A DNA stretch of 64,000 bases from Branchinecta lynchi (GCA_023053575.1 JAKZAP010000019.1:2232001-2296000), one strand, 5' to 3'. Positions 9,974 through 20,888 are shown, counted from the stretch's first letter. Numbers and translations are program-made. Notes: generated from the letters alone by a model not told the origin.

Positions 9974-10090
9974 GTTGTAAATATTGTTTGAATAAATATT
10001 TCTTTTCAGCCCGTTTCTTTATTTTTGTTGTGACATAAATTGTTTGACCATTGCATCTTTTTATCTAAATCGCATTTGTTTAAATTCTAG

Positions 10091-10268
10091 AATAGTAGTT
10101 ACACGTATGACGAATTATTTTTGTACTTGTCATTTTAATTCGCGTCCGTATTTTCATGAAATGTATTTTAAACCGTGAATTGTATAATAGTAGTGACACT
10201 TACGACGAATTATTTTTGTACTTGTCATTGTAATTTGCGTTCGTATTCTGCTGAATTCTATTTAAACC
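10091..10268 (+). repeat. Direct duplication of about 96 bp
   Basis: 10091-10173 and 10187-10268 share AATAGTAGT, GACGAATTATTTTTGTAC and TTGTCATT, and both end in TTTAAACC. AT-rich, no coding potential. Confidence 0.65.
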
Positions 10269-10399
10269 ATTGTATATATAACTCATAGGTTATCATTGTT
10301 ATCCATTGGTTGATCTTTTTATTTCTAATGACATGTCCATCACTATTTTTTGGCTGTAAAAGATATCTATGGAAAAATAAACGGAATTGTAAATTGTAA

Positions 10400-10751
10400 A
10401 TACTAATGTGACCTACTTCCATGATCACTCCATATATTTCCATAACCGGAGACCCCGGTTTTGTACGGTACATTCTAACCCCCCTAACAAAGCCAAGCTG
10501 ATTTTCTCACTTGCCGGGTTTTGCTACCTTTGATGTGTATCACGCTGTCGATGGTTGTCTGCGAGAAGTTTTCCATCAAAAAACCGGTTTTGTAAATTTT
10601 TCTCTTTTTTCGCTGTTAGTCAACGGGTCTCGGAAAATGCTTAAAACAGCCAGAACCGTGGGCTATTTGTTGAAAGCACAGTCTAGTTATAAAGTACTCA
10701 AACATTTAAAATACTATAATTGAATATTAAATAGGGCGAGGGGTCCTTTAA
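10400..10751 (+). mobile_element. R3 MITE, left end eroded
   Basis: It is colinear with R3: CTACTTCCATGATCACTCC, TTTTGTACGGTACATTC, GTGTATCACGCTGTCG and the right end GGTCCTTTAA at 10751. The left TIR cannot be seen. Confidence 0.7.
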
Positions 10752-11512
10752 GTTTCTTTCGCAGTTTTTTAATTAACTATAGCGTAAAGGCTGGCACAAA
10801 AATCCGACAATAGGCCACAAAGTCCTTTCATAAATAATCAGTGGTGCGGTTCCGAAATCCAGGAAAAAACATCCGGAACTCGGAAGATTCGATCGCTGTC
10901 CATTATTGTTGGGACGGATGGCTAACGATACCCTGAGTTCTTGGATAAGAACCGATCGAGGAATAAAGGAAGAATACTGGATCTGTTCTAGACTTGCTTT
11001 TTTTTTTTTTTTCCCTCCTCCTCCACTCAGTGACACAAGTGTGGCACTTACTCTTTCTATTTTTACTTTAAAATTATATTATCTTTACAATTCTATTCAT
11101 AACTTAAAAATTACCTTAATATTTTCACCTTTACTTAAAAAAAAAAAAAAAAAAACTATTAAAAATCAAAATCAATGAAAAGCATTCAAAATGATTATTG
11201 TAACATGAAAACGAGTCAAAACACACACTAACCGAACAAAAAACAAAACAGAAGAGCACAACCCACGCCGAAAGGTGCCCTTCCGCCATAGGGCACCTCT
11301 ACTGTGGTGGCAAAAACAACTATATCCAAAACAAAAGCAAGACTCGAATTCTTTTACAATAAAAAACAAACACACCAACCTCCCAACTTTAAAACTTTAC
11401 AGTAAATCAAAAAATTCTATTTAAATTTTCCCATAAACAAACAAAATGATTTCAATGTGCTCTATTATTACAAAAAACAAAACAGACTTGCTTCTAGACT
11501 TGCTTTGCTAAC
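10752..11512. other. Unassigned stretch with A-runs
   Basis: It contains a T-run near 11000, an 18-base A-run near 11140, and CCATAGGGCACC near 11300. The last resembles the LINE 3' UTR motif GCCATAGAGCCC of R13. It is probably eroded minus-strand LINE 3' sequence. No host gene signal. Confidence 0.3.
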
Positions 11513-11807
11513 ATGAATCAATGAATTTATTTCCCCAAAAGCCCCGATGGCCAGGAAAAACAGAAATATAAGCTCACACAAAGCTCACAAATTCTAACCA
11601 TAATGTTGTAGACTAAAAATAAAACACCATAAATCCACTGCTTACGTCATAGAAACGCTCCCGGCAGCCTGCATGAGATGATTGCTCGAATCTGCCGAGG
11701 TCATCAAAATTTGTTTTTCCAATATTTCTTACCAAATCCTTCTCTCCCATTGTTTCTCGCCCAAAATTGTACCAACGTATGAGTACCATGACCATGCTTA
11801 GGGGCAT
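11513..11807 (-). mobile_element. LINE L-A 3' end
   Basis: The minus-strand peptide from 11807 includes FGRETMGEKDLVRNIGKTNF and DLGRF, paralogous to 1375-1180. The 3' UTR with GGCCATCGGGGC runs to an imperfect (TTCA)-type tail at 11513-11530. It is 5' truncated. Confidence 0.55.
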
Positions 11808-12178
11808 GCACGGCCTAATGTTTGGGCACCATGCCCAAGAATTGAGGATTTGTGTAAGACTAGTCTGGACCAGGTAAGTTGGCGGGGGAGGGGGGGGGGG
11901 GGGTAGTCGAAGATATGAAAATGATCAAAAACGACTTAAACTTATGAGTTGCATACTTTAAGTAATCGAAGAAGTTTTGAATTTCTTGTTGCTGATTTTT
12001 TATTTCACCAAAATACATGTAAATACGAGAGAGCAGCCAAGCCTAATGGACATTCTAGTAACCATGTAATTCCACGCAACAACCCACCAAACGAAAAAAC
12101 GCCTCCTCTTGTAAACCACGCATAGAGCAAAAGTAAATACTAGAACGCAACATAATTTTACTAGTAGATAGAGACATA
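11808..12178. other. Unassigned intron sequence with G-run
   Basis: A G-rich run lies at 11884-11902. CTGGACCAG followed by GTAAGT at 11868-11882 looks like a splice donor, but the frame before it does not resemble the DBH family. No feature claimed. Confidence 0.35.
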
Positions 12179-12599
12179 AGTTGCGTTTTTGCAGATACCA
12201 TGGTATCTGTTAGCACGGTAACTGGATCTGCAGTTAGTCGTTTTTGCAGTTACGGTGGTATCTGATATACGGTTGCACTGCAAAAACGACAATTGCCGGA
12301 ATTGCGCTTTTCGAGGTCATCCCAAAAGAAGAACTGATATTCCGTCACATCACTAAGTGCCAAACTTTTTTTCCCACCAATTTGACAAAAATTGACGAAA
12401 GTGAGATGATTTTTTCAGATACCGCGATCACTTACAACGGCCGGACCGTGATATCTGAATATTAGATACCAAGATAATTGTCCAGATACCACGATAACTG
12501 CAAAAACGCCTATTGACCGTGGTATCAGATATGACGAAAACTTCAAAAACGACTTTAGACCGTGGTATCAGGTTCCATGGTATCTGCAAAAACGCAACT
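12179..12599. mobile_element. R15 foldback MITE just upstream of exon A
   Basis: The ends are AGTTGCGTTTTTGCAG and CTGCAAAAACGCAACT, a perfect inverted repeat that extends through ATACCATGG. The interior is built from reiterated, oppositely oriented GTGGTATCTG and TTTTTGCAG motifs. It is flanked by ATA on the left and ATT on the right. It stops 35 bp before the splice acceptor of the DBH-like exon. Ends of the same type occur on R14 (26206) and R11 (49473). Confidence 0.75.
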
Positions 12600-12634
12600 A
12601 TTTTTTATTTTATTTCAAGCATATTTGATTTTAG

Positions 12635-12886
12635 GACGGAACCGTACACCTTGTTTACACCACCGGCGCCGGCCCCCTGTTCTCGATTGAGGGGGTTAAT
12701 GTTGTCGACGAGGAACATGGGTTCCAGCGAACGCGTCTACTGCAGGTTGTCTCTCCCCCAGAGGAGAACGCGGAAGTGTTGGATATCCTTGCTGACAGAG
12801 TCAAGGTCCCACCTCTAGAAACTACCTATTGGTGCCACGTCATGAAGATTCCGGAACAATTTCGGGAAAAACACCACCTGGTACAG
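12635..12886 (+). CDS. DBH/MOXD-like copper monooxygenase, exon A
   Basis: This 84-codon exon is bounded by TTTTAG before 12635 and GTAAAG after 12886, both in phase 0. The translation starts DGTVHLVYTTG. It contains GFQRTRLLQ and VPPLETTYWCHVMKIP, and ends EKHHLVQ. This is the end of the DOMON region passing into the N-terminal copper type II ascorbate-dependent monooxygenase domain. The His pair in EKHH matches two ligands of the first copper site, and YWC holds a conserved Cys. The family (DBH, tyramine beta-hydroxylase, MOXD) hydroxylates small amine-type substrates in the secretory pathway; the substrate here is unknown. GC content is clearly higher than the flanks. No frameshift. The next exon is at 28026. 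Confidence 0.9.
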
Positions 12887-12904
12887 GTAAAGATATTTAA
12901 TTTT

Positions 12905-13359
12905 GAACGTTTCCGAAAGCTCCGAAACGAACGAAAATGCTGAATTAACTCAGCATTTTATGCAGCATTTCGCTTTCGGACTTAAATTTTCGCTCAGTTA
13001 ATGCAGCATGAATTCAGAATAAAATTCATCGAAAATTCAGCAAGAATGCTGAATTTATGTTGAATTTTCAAGAAGAAACTGGGGAGTACGGCGATTCTCT
13101 CAGTGTTTTCGGCGGCAAACATAGCAAATTCAAAAAGACAACTGACAATTCGAAGATAAGAAGGTTGGATATCAGTAGCTGATCCATTTTGTCAGCTTTA
13201 TACAGCTAATTCTTGTTTCTTCTTCTTCTTCCTGACTCAAATTTTGCTATTCTAGAAGTGTCAGAGAAGAAATAAAGGTAACAGCTTTCCGACAAAAAAA
13301 GAAAGAAAATGCAGCATTAATGCAGCATTTACAGCAACAAAAAGCTTTCGGACACGTTC
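12905..13359 (+). mobile_element. MITE-B, complete, just downstream of exon A
   Basis: The terminal inverted repeats are GAACGTTTCCGAAAGCT and AGCTTTCGGACACGTTC (455 bp overall). The interior carries several palindromic TGCTGAATT/AATTCAGCA and TGCAGCATT motifs. It begins 18 bp after the last base of exon A. Relatives are at 5664-6020 (inverted) and 7456-7536. Confidence 0.75.
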
Positions 13360-15140
13360 TTTGAAAGGGTGTATTGTCTTTTTTTTACTCTATCTTGGTT
13401 TGTTGTCTAAGAGCTTCGTCACACTGGGCCAAGAAAGCCACCTATTCGACAAACAACAGAAAATCCCTAGTGGACGAGAGATTTGACGGGCTTTGTGACA
13501 GCTTGGGATAATGAGCAGACTGCAATTAGGGGTCAATTAGGGTTCCTGTAACATAATTATACGCGCTGTTTTGCTTTAATTGATCTCCTGAATTTGAAAA
13601 AACAACATTCAGAATTAGTTGTATCTTGTTCTTTTTCTTTTTTCTACTTTTGCAACCCAAAAAGCCAGGAAATAAGCCAAGTTTGACCAATCAAGATTCC
13701 ACAAGGACGTTTTTAAGTGGGGTTTTGGCAACAGATTTGTCGATCTTTGGAACAGCCTTACCGAAGATGCGGTAAATGCTGAGTTGATCAATAGTTTCAA
13801 GTGCATTGTTGATGGGATTTTTAACTCTGATCAGTTCGACTACTCAAAATTTCTTAGAGTTATTTAGAGGCGAAAGTCTTTTCTCTTGCTTTGTATTATT
13901 TATTATTAGTATTGTTATTATTACTATTATTAAGCTCTAAAGCCGCCTCTTAAATCAAGATGTTTTGGCTAGCTTATTTGTTTTCCCTTTTGTCGTATCG
14001 TCTAGCCCGCTCCAAAATGTTAATCGAAAAAAAAATTAATGCAGCTTTCAGACTGAGCTATGTAAGACGTGCGCTGCGTTTGCGAAGACGGAACACATGC
14101 TTTGCGTACGAAAAATCTGCGCCTTGTCACAACATCATCAGAACTAGCCATTTCACTTGTACGGACGGAATGCACGAGCGCTAGTGGTAGGAAGTGTCCG
14201 ATACAGCCCCGCTCCTGCTTTGGACATCTTTGGACGCCTTGAGAGACATATTTCAGGAGATTGACATACTGGAAAATGTTAGGCCGAAGCCTTTATCAAA
14301 ACTTAAGAAATAGCTAATAAATACTTGTTAAAGATATGCAGAAGTCTGGATCGGCATGCACGCCAAGCATAGCAGACTCCAAGATGGATTTGAAAATGAC
14401 CCCCCCCCCCTCCCCCCCATACGTGACGCCTCTGAATCCGAGCATTCCTGCTGAATCTTTCCGAGTACTCAGTCTTCGAATTAAATCATCTGCCGACTTC
14501 TTTCTTTGTCTTGACGAAAAAAGCGAAGCGAACATCGAGAAGTCCGTAATCAAAAGTCACAATCGACAGGGGGGGGGGGGGGTAATTGTCAGAGAGTCTG
14601 TACAGCTAGCCCCGTGGTTGACGACGGTTGATGGGTAAATCGTCATGGGTTGGGACTGTCCCAGCTCTGCTTTCAGCACTTGTAGTCTCATTGTTTGTTG
14701 AATGACTTTCTGAAAGCATCAGCCGTTTCGGCAGTAAGCATTTGTTCCGAAAGTATCTTTGAATAGTTCCAGCGTTGACAATTCTTGTGAGAAAATGTTG
14801 ACGAATTCGTGTGCTGACACGATGAATGAACGTTTTGGCAACTTCCTTGAATGGTCACAGACGACCAAGATTGCTAGTTGAGGATTGGAGAGATTGCTTT
14901 CCTAAAACGCCATATTTGGAAGTGGGTTGCGCATGTCAACAGATCGCTTGCCTGAATACGAGTAAGAACAAACTGAAATGAACTCCACGGACTTGTCTAT
15001 TTGATTCTGATGACGAGAAACAAACCCCGAAACAGAGTGGCAGGTGTCAAAGGCTACCGGATGGGCCAGGAAAGGCAGAGGTTATGCTCACTCAACGGCA
15101 GTACAGACAGTGTTGAAGATTAAGCCTCTTAATCTTTCTT
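13360..15140. other. Intron stretch without identified gene
   Basis: 13440-13870 has weak resemblance to a retroelement remnant. A C-run at 14399-14420 is followed by TGACGCCTCTG, a hAT-like end reading toward the left. A 13-base G-run lies near 14570. None of the small ORFs is recognisable. Confidence 0.3.
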
Positions 15141-16640
15141 CTGATACTGATACTGATACTGATACTTTATTGTAAAACGAGACTTTCACAGCATTGGATT
15201 GCCGAACTTGTCGTTTTCGTCAGGTACATCATAATTACAAAACATTTAATAAGGCGGTTGTACATAATAAAGCAATAGTCAAAAAATGATCAAACAGAAT
15301 AAAAACCCTAGACAATTAAAACATTAAAGGGAAATAGTTAATCAATTGTTCAAAACTTCAACAAAAGATGGTACAAAGCTCTTTCTGTAGCGATCGGTTC
15401 TTGTACAAACAGGGTTAAGAACCGGAACTTTTTGTGCTACAGCTCGAGGTAGTCGAGGTTTTGGCGGGCAGTATGGGGTAGGAAACAGGTGCTCAAAACA
15501 TGAGTGGGAACGCAGACTATTCCCGAAACCAGTACAAAGAGTAAGACGTCGGGCTGCTAAAGTAGGGAGGCGGAATGCTTTGAAGAGGAGGATATAAGGC
15601 ACTTTGCCCTGGCGGTAGATGATTCTCAAAGCTCTCTTCTGAATAGTTTCAAGCCTATCAGACTGATCTACTGTCAGGCCAAAGTGCCAAACCGGACAAG
15701 CATACTCAAGTAGCGGACGGATGAAAGTAACGTAAAGGCGGAGAACATGTGATTTAGGGCACGAAAATTTGGAAAACAGTTTTAGGAGAGACAGAGACGC
15801 ACTGGCTTGTTTAATAATGGAACAAATGTGAGCCTCCCACTTCAGATCATTCGTCAGTGTGATCCCCAAAAGTTTGGTCTTTGTTGTAAATATTTCATTT
15901 GGTACTGGAGTAGTGAACGATGGCTTAGATTTAAGAAAACTTATGGTCATGATATTCGATTTCTGTGAATTAACTTTCATTTTCGACTCGGCTGCTTCGG
16001 CAGCGATATCGTCAAGTATTTCCATTGCTGTACTCTTTATGTTCCTTCTGCACCTTTCAAGTAATGTCATATCGTCCACAAACTTCCAGCGATCGGCTGA
16101 TTCGTTAGCAAGATTGTTAATCATTACCAAAAATAACAGAGGACCTAAGAGCGTTCCCTGTGGAACACCGGAAGAAATAGGAAGTGCATCTGAATAAATG
16201 TTTTTATACCTTACAACTTGACTTCTATTTGACAGGAAAGATGCAATGATATTAACTAGAAAAGGTGGTACTTTAAATTCATTTAATAATTTGTCAATTA
16301 AAACATTGTGACTAACAAGATCAAACGCTCTTTGGAGGTCAACTAAAATAAGATTCAGCCATGTATCAGGCTCATCAAGTAGTTTATGTACAGTGTCGAG
16401 AAGGCTAACCAGATAATGTGTCGTCGATAAACCTTTCATGTTTCCGAACTGGTTTTCATCTATTAAATCATGGATCGTTTCTTTGAGCCAATCTGCTACA
16501 AAACTCTCATACATTTTGGAAAATATCGGTGTAAGAGTAATAGGACGGACTCCACTAAAATCCAGTTTAGCACCTTTCTTCTGTATAGGAGTAACGTACC
16601 CTGTGGAGAGGCCATACGTCTTTGATGAATTTTGATGACT
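15141..16640 (-). mobile_element. Non-LTR retrotransposon (CR1/Jockey-like), 5' truncated
   Basis: The copy runs from about 16640 (truncated 5' end) through the RT ORF to a 3' UTR with AATAAAG. It ends in a (TATCAG)n tail at 15141-15173. The reading frame is unbroken and the 3' end intact, so this is the youngest-looking LINE in the window. The copy enters directly within RT with the peptide GYVTPIQKKGAKLD and has no endonuclease. Confidence 0.85.
15342..16633 (-). CDS. Reverse transcriptase of LINE (partial ORF2)
   Basis: The frame is open from about 16633 to the stop at 15342; the first Met is at 16514, but coding clearly begins upstream (TPIQKKG, RPITLTPIFSKM). RT blocks in order are QRAFDLVSHNVLIDKL, SGVPQGTLLGPLLFL and the catalytic KFVDDMTLLE (F-V-D-D). 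Then come LLGITLTNDLKWEAHI, the thumb-type block RPLLEYACPVWHFG, and QKRALRIIY near the C terminus. This is the typical order of CR1/L2/Jockey-group LINE polymerases. Endonuclease and ORF1 are missing through 5' truncation. It is a relic of retrotransposition within the DBH-like intron, not a host gene. Confidence 0.9.
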
Positions 16641-16774
16641 ATAGTTCTAACATTATAGCATCGGTAACGGCCACGGCCCCTGTCCAGGTAAAAAATTACA
16701 AACAAGAGAAAAAATGAAGAAAGAAAAGACTAATTCTGTCTTTTCTTATCCCTAGCACCCCTATGGTTCGGGTT

Positions 16775-16870
16775 CAGTTTTTTTTTTAGTTTCAAAAACG
16801 CTTCATAAGAATATATTTCGATCAGTGGGGGCCGGCAGGGATACGAGCTCGTTAGCTCAGTATTTGCTGA
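16775..16870 (+). repeat. R20 dispersed repeat
   Basis: GTTTCAAAAACGCTTC, ATATATTTCGATCAGTG and GCTCGTTAGCTC match the inverted segment at 27725-27815. Confidence 0.6.
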
Positions 16871-16917
16871 AGCTTATGGAGTTATAAGCTTCAGAAAATC
16901 CGCTATTCGCTACTTTT

Positions 16918-17524
16918 CAGTGTTGCCACTTTCCCTAAACGAAACCTGTGACGGCCGCAGAAATCTGTGACGTTCTAGCGCCCACAATTTTTTTTTGTGT
17001 CCGGTTTCAAGAAAAAACTCGGATACTAAGAGCGTGTTCCACCCTTCCACAAATAGTAACTATTAGTTACTATTTTCGTTCCATCCTCACGAAAAGTTAC
17101 TACGCTGACCGTTCCAACCTTTTCGGAATAGTAACTAATAGTTACTACTTGCTTACCATGCTCGGGAGCGTAGTAAGCATAGTAACTACGCATCTCTGTA
17201 ACGTGATTGGTCGGATTCGCCCCTGGCGTGAGATCCTGCTGGAAAATAGAAAAATCGTTCCAGCCTTGATGGCAAAAGCCAGAGTTTGTGACGTCATGCG
17301 TAGTAACTACGGTAAGTAGGATGGAACATGCTCTAAGGTTCCAATATGCTCTTGTAAGAGGAGCTAATAACCGTAAACAAAAAAATCATTATACCGACAA
17401 GAGTTGCCTTGAAATTGGTCAAAATACTTCGAAAACGCAGAACTTTTGTTAGCATAAGTAAGTATTTCCTGTGACATTCCCTGTTGTGACAAATCGTAAA
17501 ATTCTGCGACCAGTGGCAACACTG
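16918..17524. mobile_element. R19 TIR element split by R18
   Basis: The ends are CAGTGTTGCCACTTTCC and GTGGCAACACTG. Further inverted similarity extends inward (TGTGACG, CGCAGAA). The form resembles hAT-type ends, but no clear 8-bp duplication was found. It is interrupted by R18 at 17029-17334. No transposase remains. Confidence 0.6.
17029..17334. mobile_element. R18 MITE nested in R19
   Basis: The terminal inverted repeats are AGAGCGTGTTCCA and TGGAACATGCTCT. The interior is filled with palindromic TAGTAACTA-type motifs in both orientations. 306 bp, noncoding. Confidence 0.75.
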
Positions 17525-17558
17525 CCATTCTTTCCTTTATACCTACGACTTTCAGCGC

Positions 17559-18459
17559 TTTTTGGGATCCCAAAACGTAAGTGGAGGGACCTAAGTTGTC
17601 CGTCTGTCAGCTCGGTAACTCTCGAAGGGAATGAGATATTTGATGAAACTTGGTGTGAGGGTTCTCTGGGTCAAGGGTCGAGTTCATAGATGGGCTCTGT
17701 AGCCCCAGATTTAGGGGTGGGGGTTCAAATTAAGGGGCGAACAAAATATTTTTTTTAACAACTAATGAGATTTAGGGGTACGAAGACACGCTGAACAGGT
17801 ATATGAAAATCAATTTCTCGCCGGACAAGTAGTTCGATCGGAATCCGGTCAAAACCGGAAAATTTGCTAAAAGTAAAAGTTTTATTTTAGGTTGATTAGA
17901 TGATCGATTTAGTGGTAAGAAGACGTGCGGAATACCCATGAATACTGTAAATGATAATAATTTTTTACCGCCGGGCATATAGTTCGCCCGGAATCTGGCT
18001 GAAACCGGAAAATTTGTTATAAGTAAAAGTTGTATCTGAAGTTGATTAGAGGTTCGATGCAGTGGTAAAGAGGCATGCTGAATCCGTATATAAAAAATAC
18101 TTTCTCGCCGGACAAATAGTTCGCCCGAAATCCGGCCACAACGCACCTGAACATTTGAGTTTTATCTGAAGTTCATTAGAGGTTCGATATAGGGGTAAGA
18201 AGATACGCTGAACTTGTTTTTGAGCTTTAGTTTTTTCCATCAAAATATATATGACGTGTAGGGGTGAACACTCATGCTGAATCCATGTCTGAACTTGTTT
18301 TTCTCAAATGATTAGCCATTGGCCTTAATCTGTTTCTGAATTTCTGTAGTAAATGTTCAAGGAGTCTGGTGAAGGCCGGATATATACAACAACACCCAAT
18401 TGTCTGGATAAAATATTACATTTTTGGGATTCCATCGGATCGAAACCTTTGGTCTTGTT
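17559..18459 (+). mobile_element. R1 Helentron/HINE-like element
   Basis: It starts TTTTTGGGATCCCAAAACG. A short GTCCGTCTGTC tract follows, then the unique module with TAACTCTCGAAGGGAATG, then about four array units with CCGGAATCCGG-type cores. It ends CCATCGGATCGAAACC, TTTGGTC and TTGTT. The minus-strand ORF over the array only reflects unit periodicity. Confidence 0.65.
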
Positions 18460-19617
18460 TAGCTTAGCTGAGTTTGTTTGTCACGGAGCATCCCTAAATG
18501 TTGCCGTTAGCTTCAAGGTCCGCCAACAAATCTTTAAAAAAATATGCATGTGAAGCTTCAAATATGTTTTTTTTTATTTTTAGAAAACTTAGTAGGCCAA
18601 AAAGTCTATCTTCGGCTCCGATTCTTTTGCCTGGCTTTTTCTTCTTTTGACCGCGGGGCGAAGAGTTTCAAATATGTTGCGGTGCCGGATAGCGGAAGTC
18701 TGGGTAGAGTCGACAAGCGCCAACAAGAAACTCCCTCATTTTCTCGGGGCAGGTATTGGTATTTTCGGAAAGTGATTTTCTGAACCAGTCTGTCACGATA
18801 AGATCATTTCTAGTAAGAGCTGAGCTTTCAAGTTTTATTCACTTGCTCTATTTATCTGCGTCGTCGTGATGGTCGCTTATGTTGTATGCTAACTAGTTAG
18901 CAATGAATGAATTAATGACAAAAATTATTTCCCATCAAAATTGGCCCGAGGGGACTTAGACGGAGTAAACAAAACAGAAAAGAAGAGGAAAAATACAACA
19001 ACACGCAATTCAACATTACAACAATGTAAGAGAATACGAAGGATACGAGCAATAAGGGAACTGCCGCTCATACGGTGATTTCATGGTGGCATAGTGGCCC
19101 GATTGCGGTCAACTCCTTCGCCGTCTTTAGTGGACAGTTCTTGAATTCTGCACCACATCTGGTGACATACAAAGGAAGCGCTGACGACATGAGCCTGGCC
19201 AGTCATTGTTTCCTTTCGGCATCCTAATTGTGAGGTCCGTGAGAATCGGCGTCTACAATTCCGTCTTTACCCTTAGGCCAGTTAGACCTGTGCTGGGGGG
19301 CCAGGGGAAAAGAGGGGCCAAGCGCCGGTGTAAATTCTTGAGAAATCAGGATAAGGGTGCTAACCTTGTTCATTACGACCGAGATGTGACCAGCTGCGTT
19401 GCACCGTCATTTACGTTACCGAAATTATGCTCAGATGCGACCAGTGTGGCGACAAAGAATCGTGCGTGCTAATGTGATGGTGTTTTTGTGTTTTTGTCTC
19501 ATAAGGCTAAAAAACCATGAATGGCCTAGGGTCCACCAAAGGTAAAAGACGGCACTGGGCGTTTACCGCTCGGAAAAACACTCAGGGATGAAAGATTAAT
19601 AGTAGTAGGAAAATTTT
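18460..19617. other. Intron stretch, unassigned
   Basis: 18582-18752 is an open frame between an acceptor-like TTTTATTTTTAG and a donor-like CAG|GTATTG. It matches no family I know and lies between two contiguous DBH exons, so it is not part of that gene. A LINE-type minus-strand tail (AATGAATGAATTAATG) is near 18900. 19020-19470 is GC-richer but unrecognised. Confidence 0.3.
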
Positions 19618-20332
19618 ATTAAAGGACCTGTCTTCCCTATATTACTAACGCAACCTACTTCCATAATCCCTCCTCCTATTAAGACTTGAGCCACTCCATG
19701 TCCGCCGAAAAAACGTAATTTTACGTTTTGGCCGATTAATCCTTGCCAGTGACAAACATAGAGATATTCTGCCCGGTCCAGCACCGGTCACAGTACGGAC
19801 GCGGCATCAAAATCTCCTGATGCCAGTTAAATGTTGCACAAAGTGGTATTCGAATTCCTTTGTACCATATTTCACTAAGAAGATTAACAAAAAACAAGTG
19901 AATTCTATGTGATTTATTTTCTTTTGTGTAATAATTTTATATATTATATTTTAACATATGAAATGTAATGGTCGACGTATTTAGTGCATGTCATCTATCT
20001 ATCTATCTATCTAAACCCGGGACCCAATTTCGTACGGTACTTTCTAACTCGTCTAGAATCGACGCGGATTTTCTGACTGCCCGTGTTTGCTACCTTCGAT
20101 GTGTATCACGCTGTCGACGGTTGTCTGCGAGAAGTTTTTCCATCAGAAAAAAACGGTTATGTAAATTGATTCCCTGTTTTCGCTATAAGTCAACGGGTCT
20201 CGGAAAAGGCTGAAAACAGACACAATCGTGGGTTATTTGTTGAAAGCACGGCCTAGCTTTAAAGTATTCAAATATTTTAAAATACTATTATTTGAAGAGT
20301 AAATAGTGCGAGGGATCCTTTAACAAACACAA
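19618..20332 (+). mobile_element. R3 MITE split by a short retroelement
   Basis: The R3 left end (TTAAAGGACCTGTCTTCCC) runs to about 19672. R3 resumes at TAAACCCGGGACCC near 20012 and runs to GGATCCTTTAA at 20332. The intervening roughly 340 bp ends in (CTAT)n at 19993-20012, as expected for a SINE/LINE 3' tail inserted in plus orientation. Confidence 0.65.
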
Positions 20333-20397
20333 TCAAGAATTGATAAATAGCACTGCGAAAGCACTGCTTGCGATTGCACCATGCAACACAGTTAACT

Positions 20398-20888
20398 GCA
20401 AAGAGAATCGTAGCGTGAAACCATTACCAAAACAAAAACAGAAATGTTGTAACATTACCAAAACAAAAACAGAAATGTTGTAACAGTTCATTAAACAAAA
20501 ACATTTCGGTACATTTCGTTAATCTATTTTGAAAGTACGCTGACGTACGGACTAGTACGCTGGTACGACAGTACGCTGACCTACGCTACTCAGATTTAAA
20601 TCATAATAGACTAGCTTATTTCAGCTAAAGGCCAGATAGCGTAATAATAAAAAAAAAACACATTACCATTAAAGAGAATCGTAGCGTGAAACCATTACCA
20701 AAACAAAAACAGAAATGTTGTAACAGTTCACTAAACAATAAACAAAAACGTTTCGATACATTAGGTGCATTTCTGTTAATCTATTTTGAAAGTACGCTGA
20801 CCTACGGACTCTATACGCAATTCAGATTTAAATCATAATAGACTAGCTTATTCCAGCTAAAGGCCAGATAGCGTAATTATAAAAAAAA
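20398..20888 (+). repeat. Tandem duplication, about 270-bp unit
   Basis: Two copies (20398-20650 and 20672-20888) share GAGAATCGTAGCGTGAAACC, GAAAGTACGCTGAC, TAATAGACTAGCTTATT and AGGCCAGATAGCG. A 31-bp internal duplication (AACAGAAATGTTGTAAC) occurs in the first copy only. No coding frame. Confidence 0.75.

Larger units (their letters stand above)
9736..10000. repeat. Near-perfect 124-bp inverted repeat carrying hammerhead motifs
   Basis: The arms 9736-9859 and 9877-10000 are near-perfect reverse complements around a 17-nt spacer. Each arm holds one hammerhead-like motif, on opposite strands. A related but diverged inverted pair is at 33961-34160. Penelope-like retroelements are known to carry hammerhead ribozymes in terminal repeats that can be inverted. 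That link is inference here, because no reverse transcriptase or GIY-YIG domain is adjacent. Confidence 0.85.

Noticed and set aside
11131..11156. A-run as a processed-pseudogene poly(A) tail
   Set aside because: No gene-like sequence precedes it and no flanking duplication was seen.
11808..11876. Possible upstream exon of the DBH-like gene ending CAG|GTAAGT
   Set aside because: The frame before the donor contains a stop close by and shows no DOMON similarity; it abuts LINE L-A sequence.
14336..14638. 100-codon ORF over C-runs
   Set aside because: Proline and glycine runs come from homopolymers; no conserved domain.
17772..18146. Minus-strand 124-codon ORF with repeated NYxxGxK peptides
   Set aside because: It lies entirely in the R1 array; its periodicity equals the DNA unit and the frame shifts between copies.
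18582..18752. Open frame with acceptor-like and donor-like flanks
   Set aside because: It lies between exons A and B, which already join without missing residues, and matches no known family.
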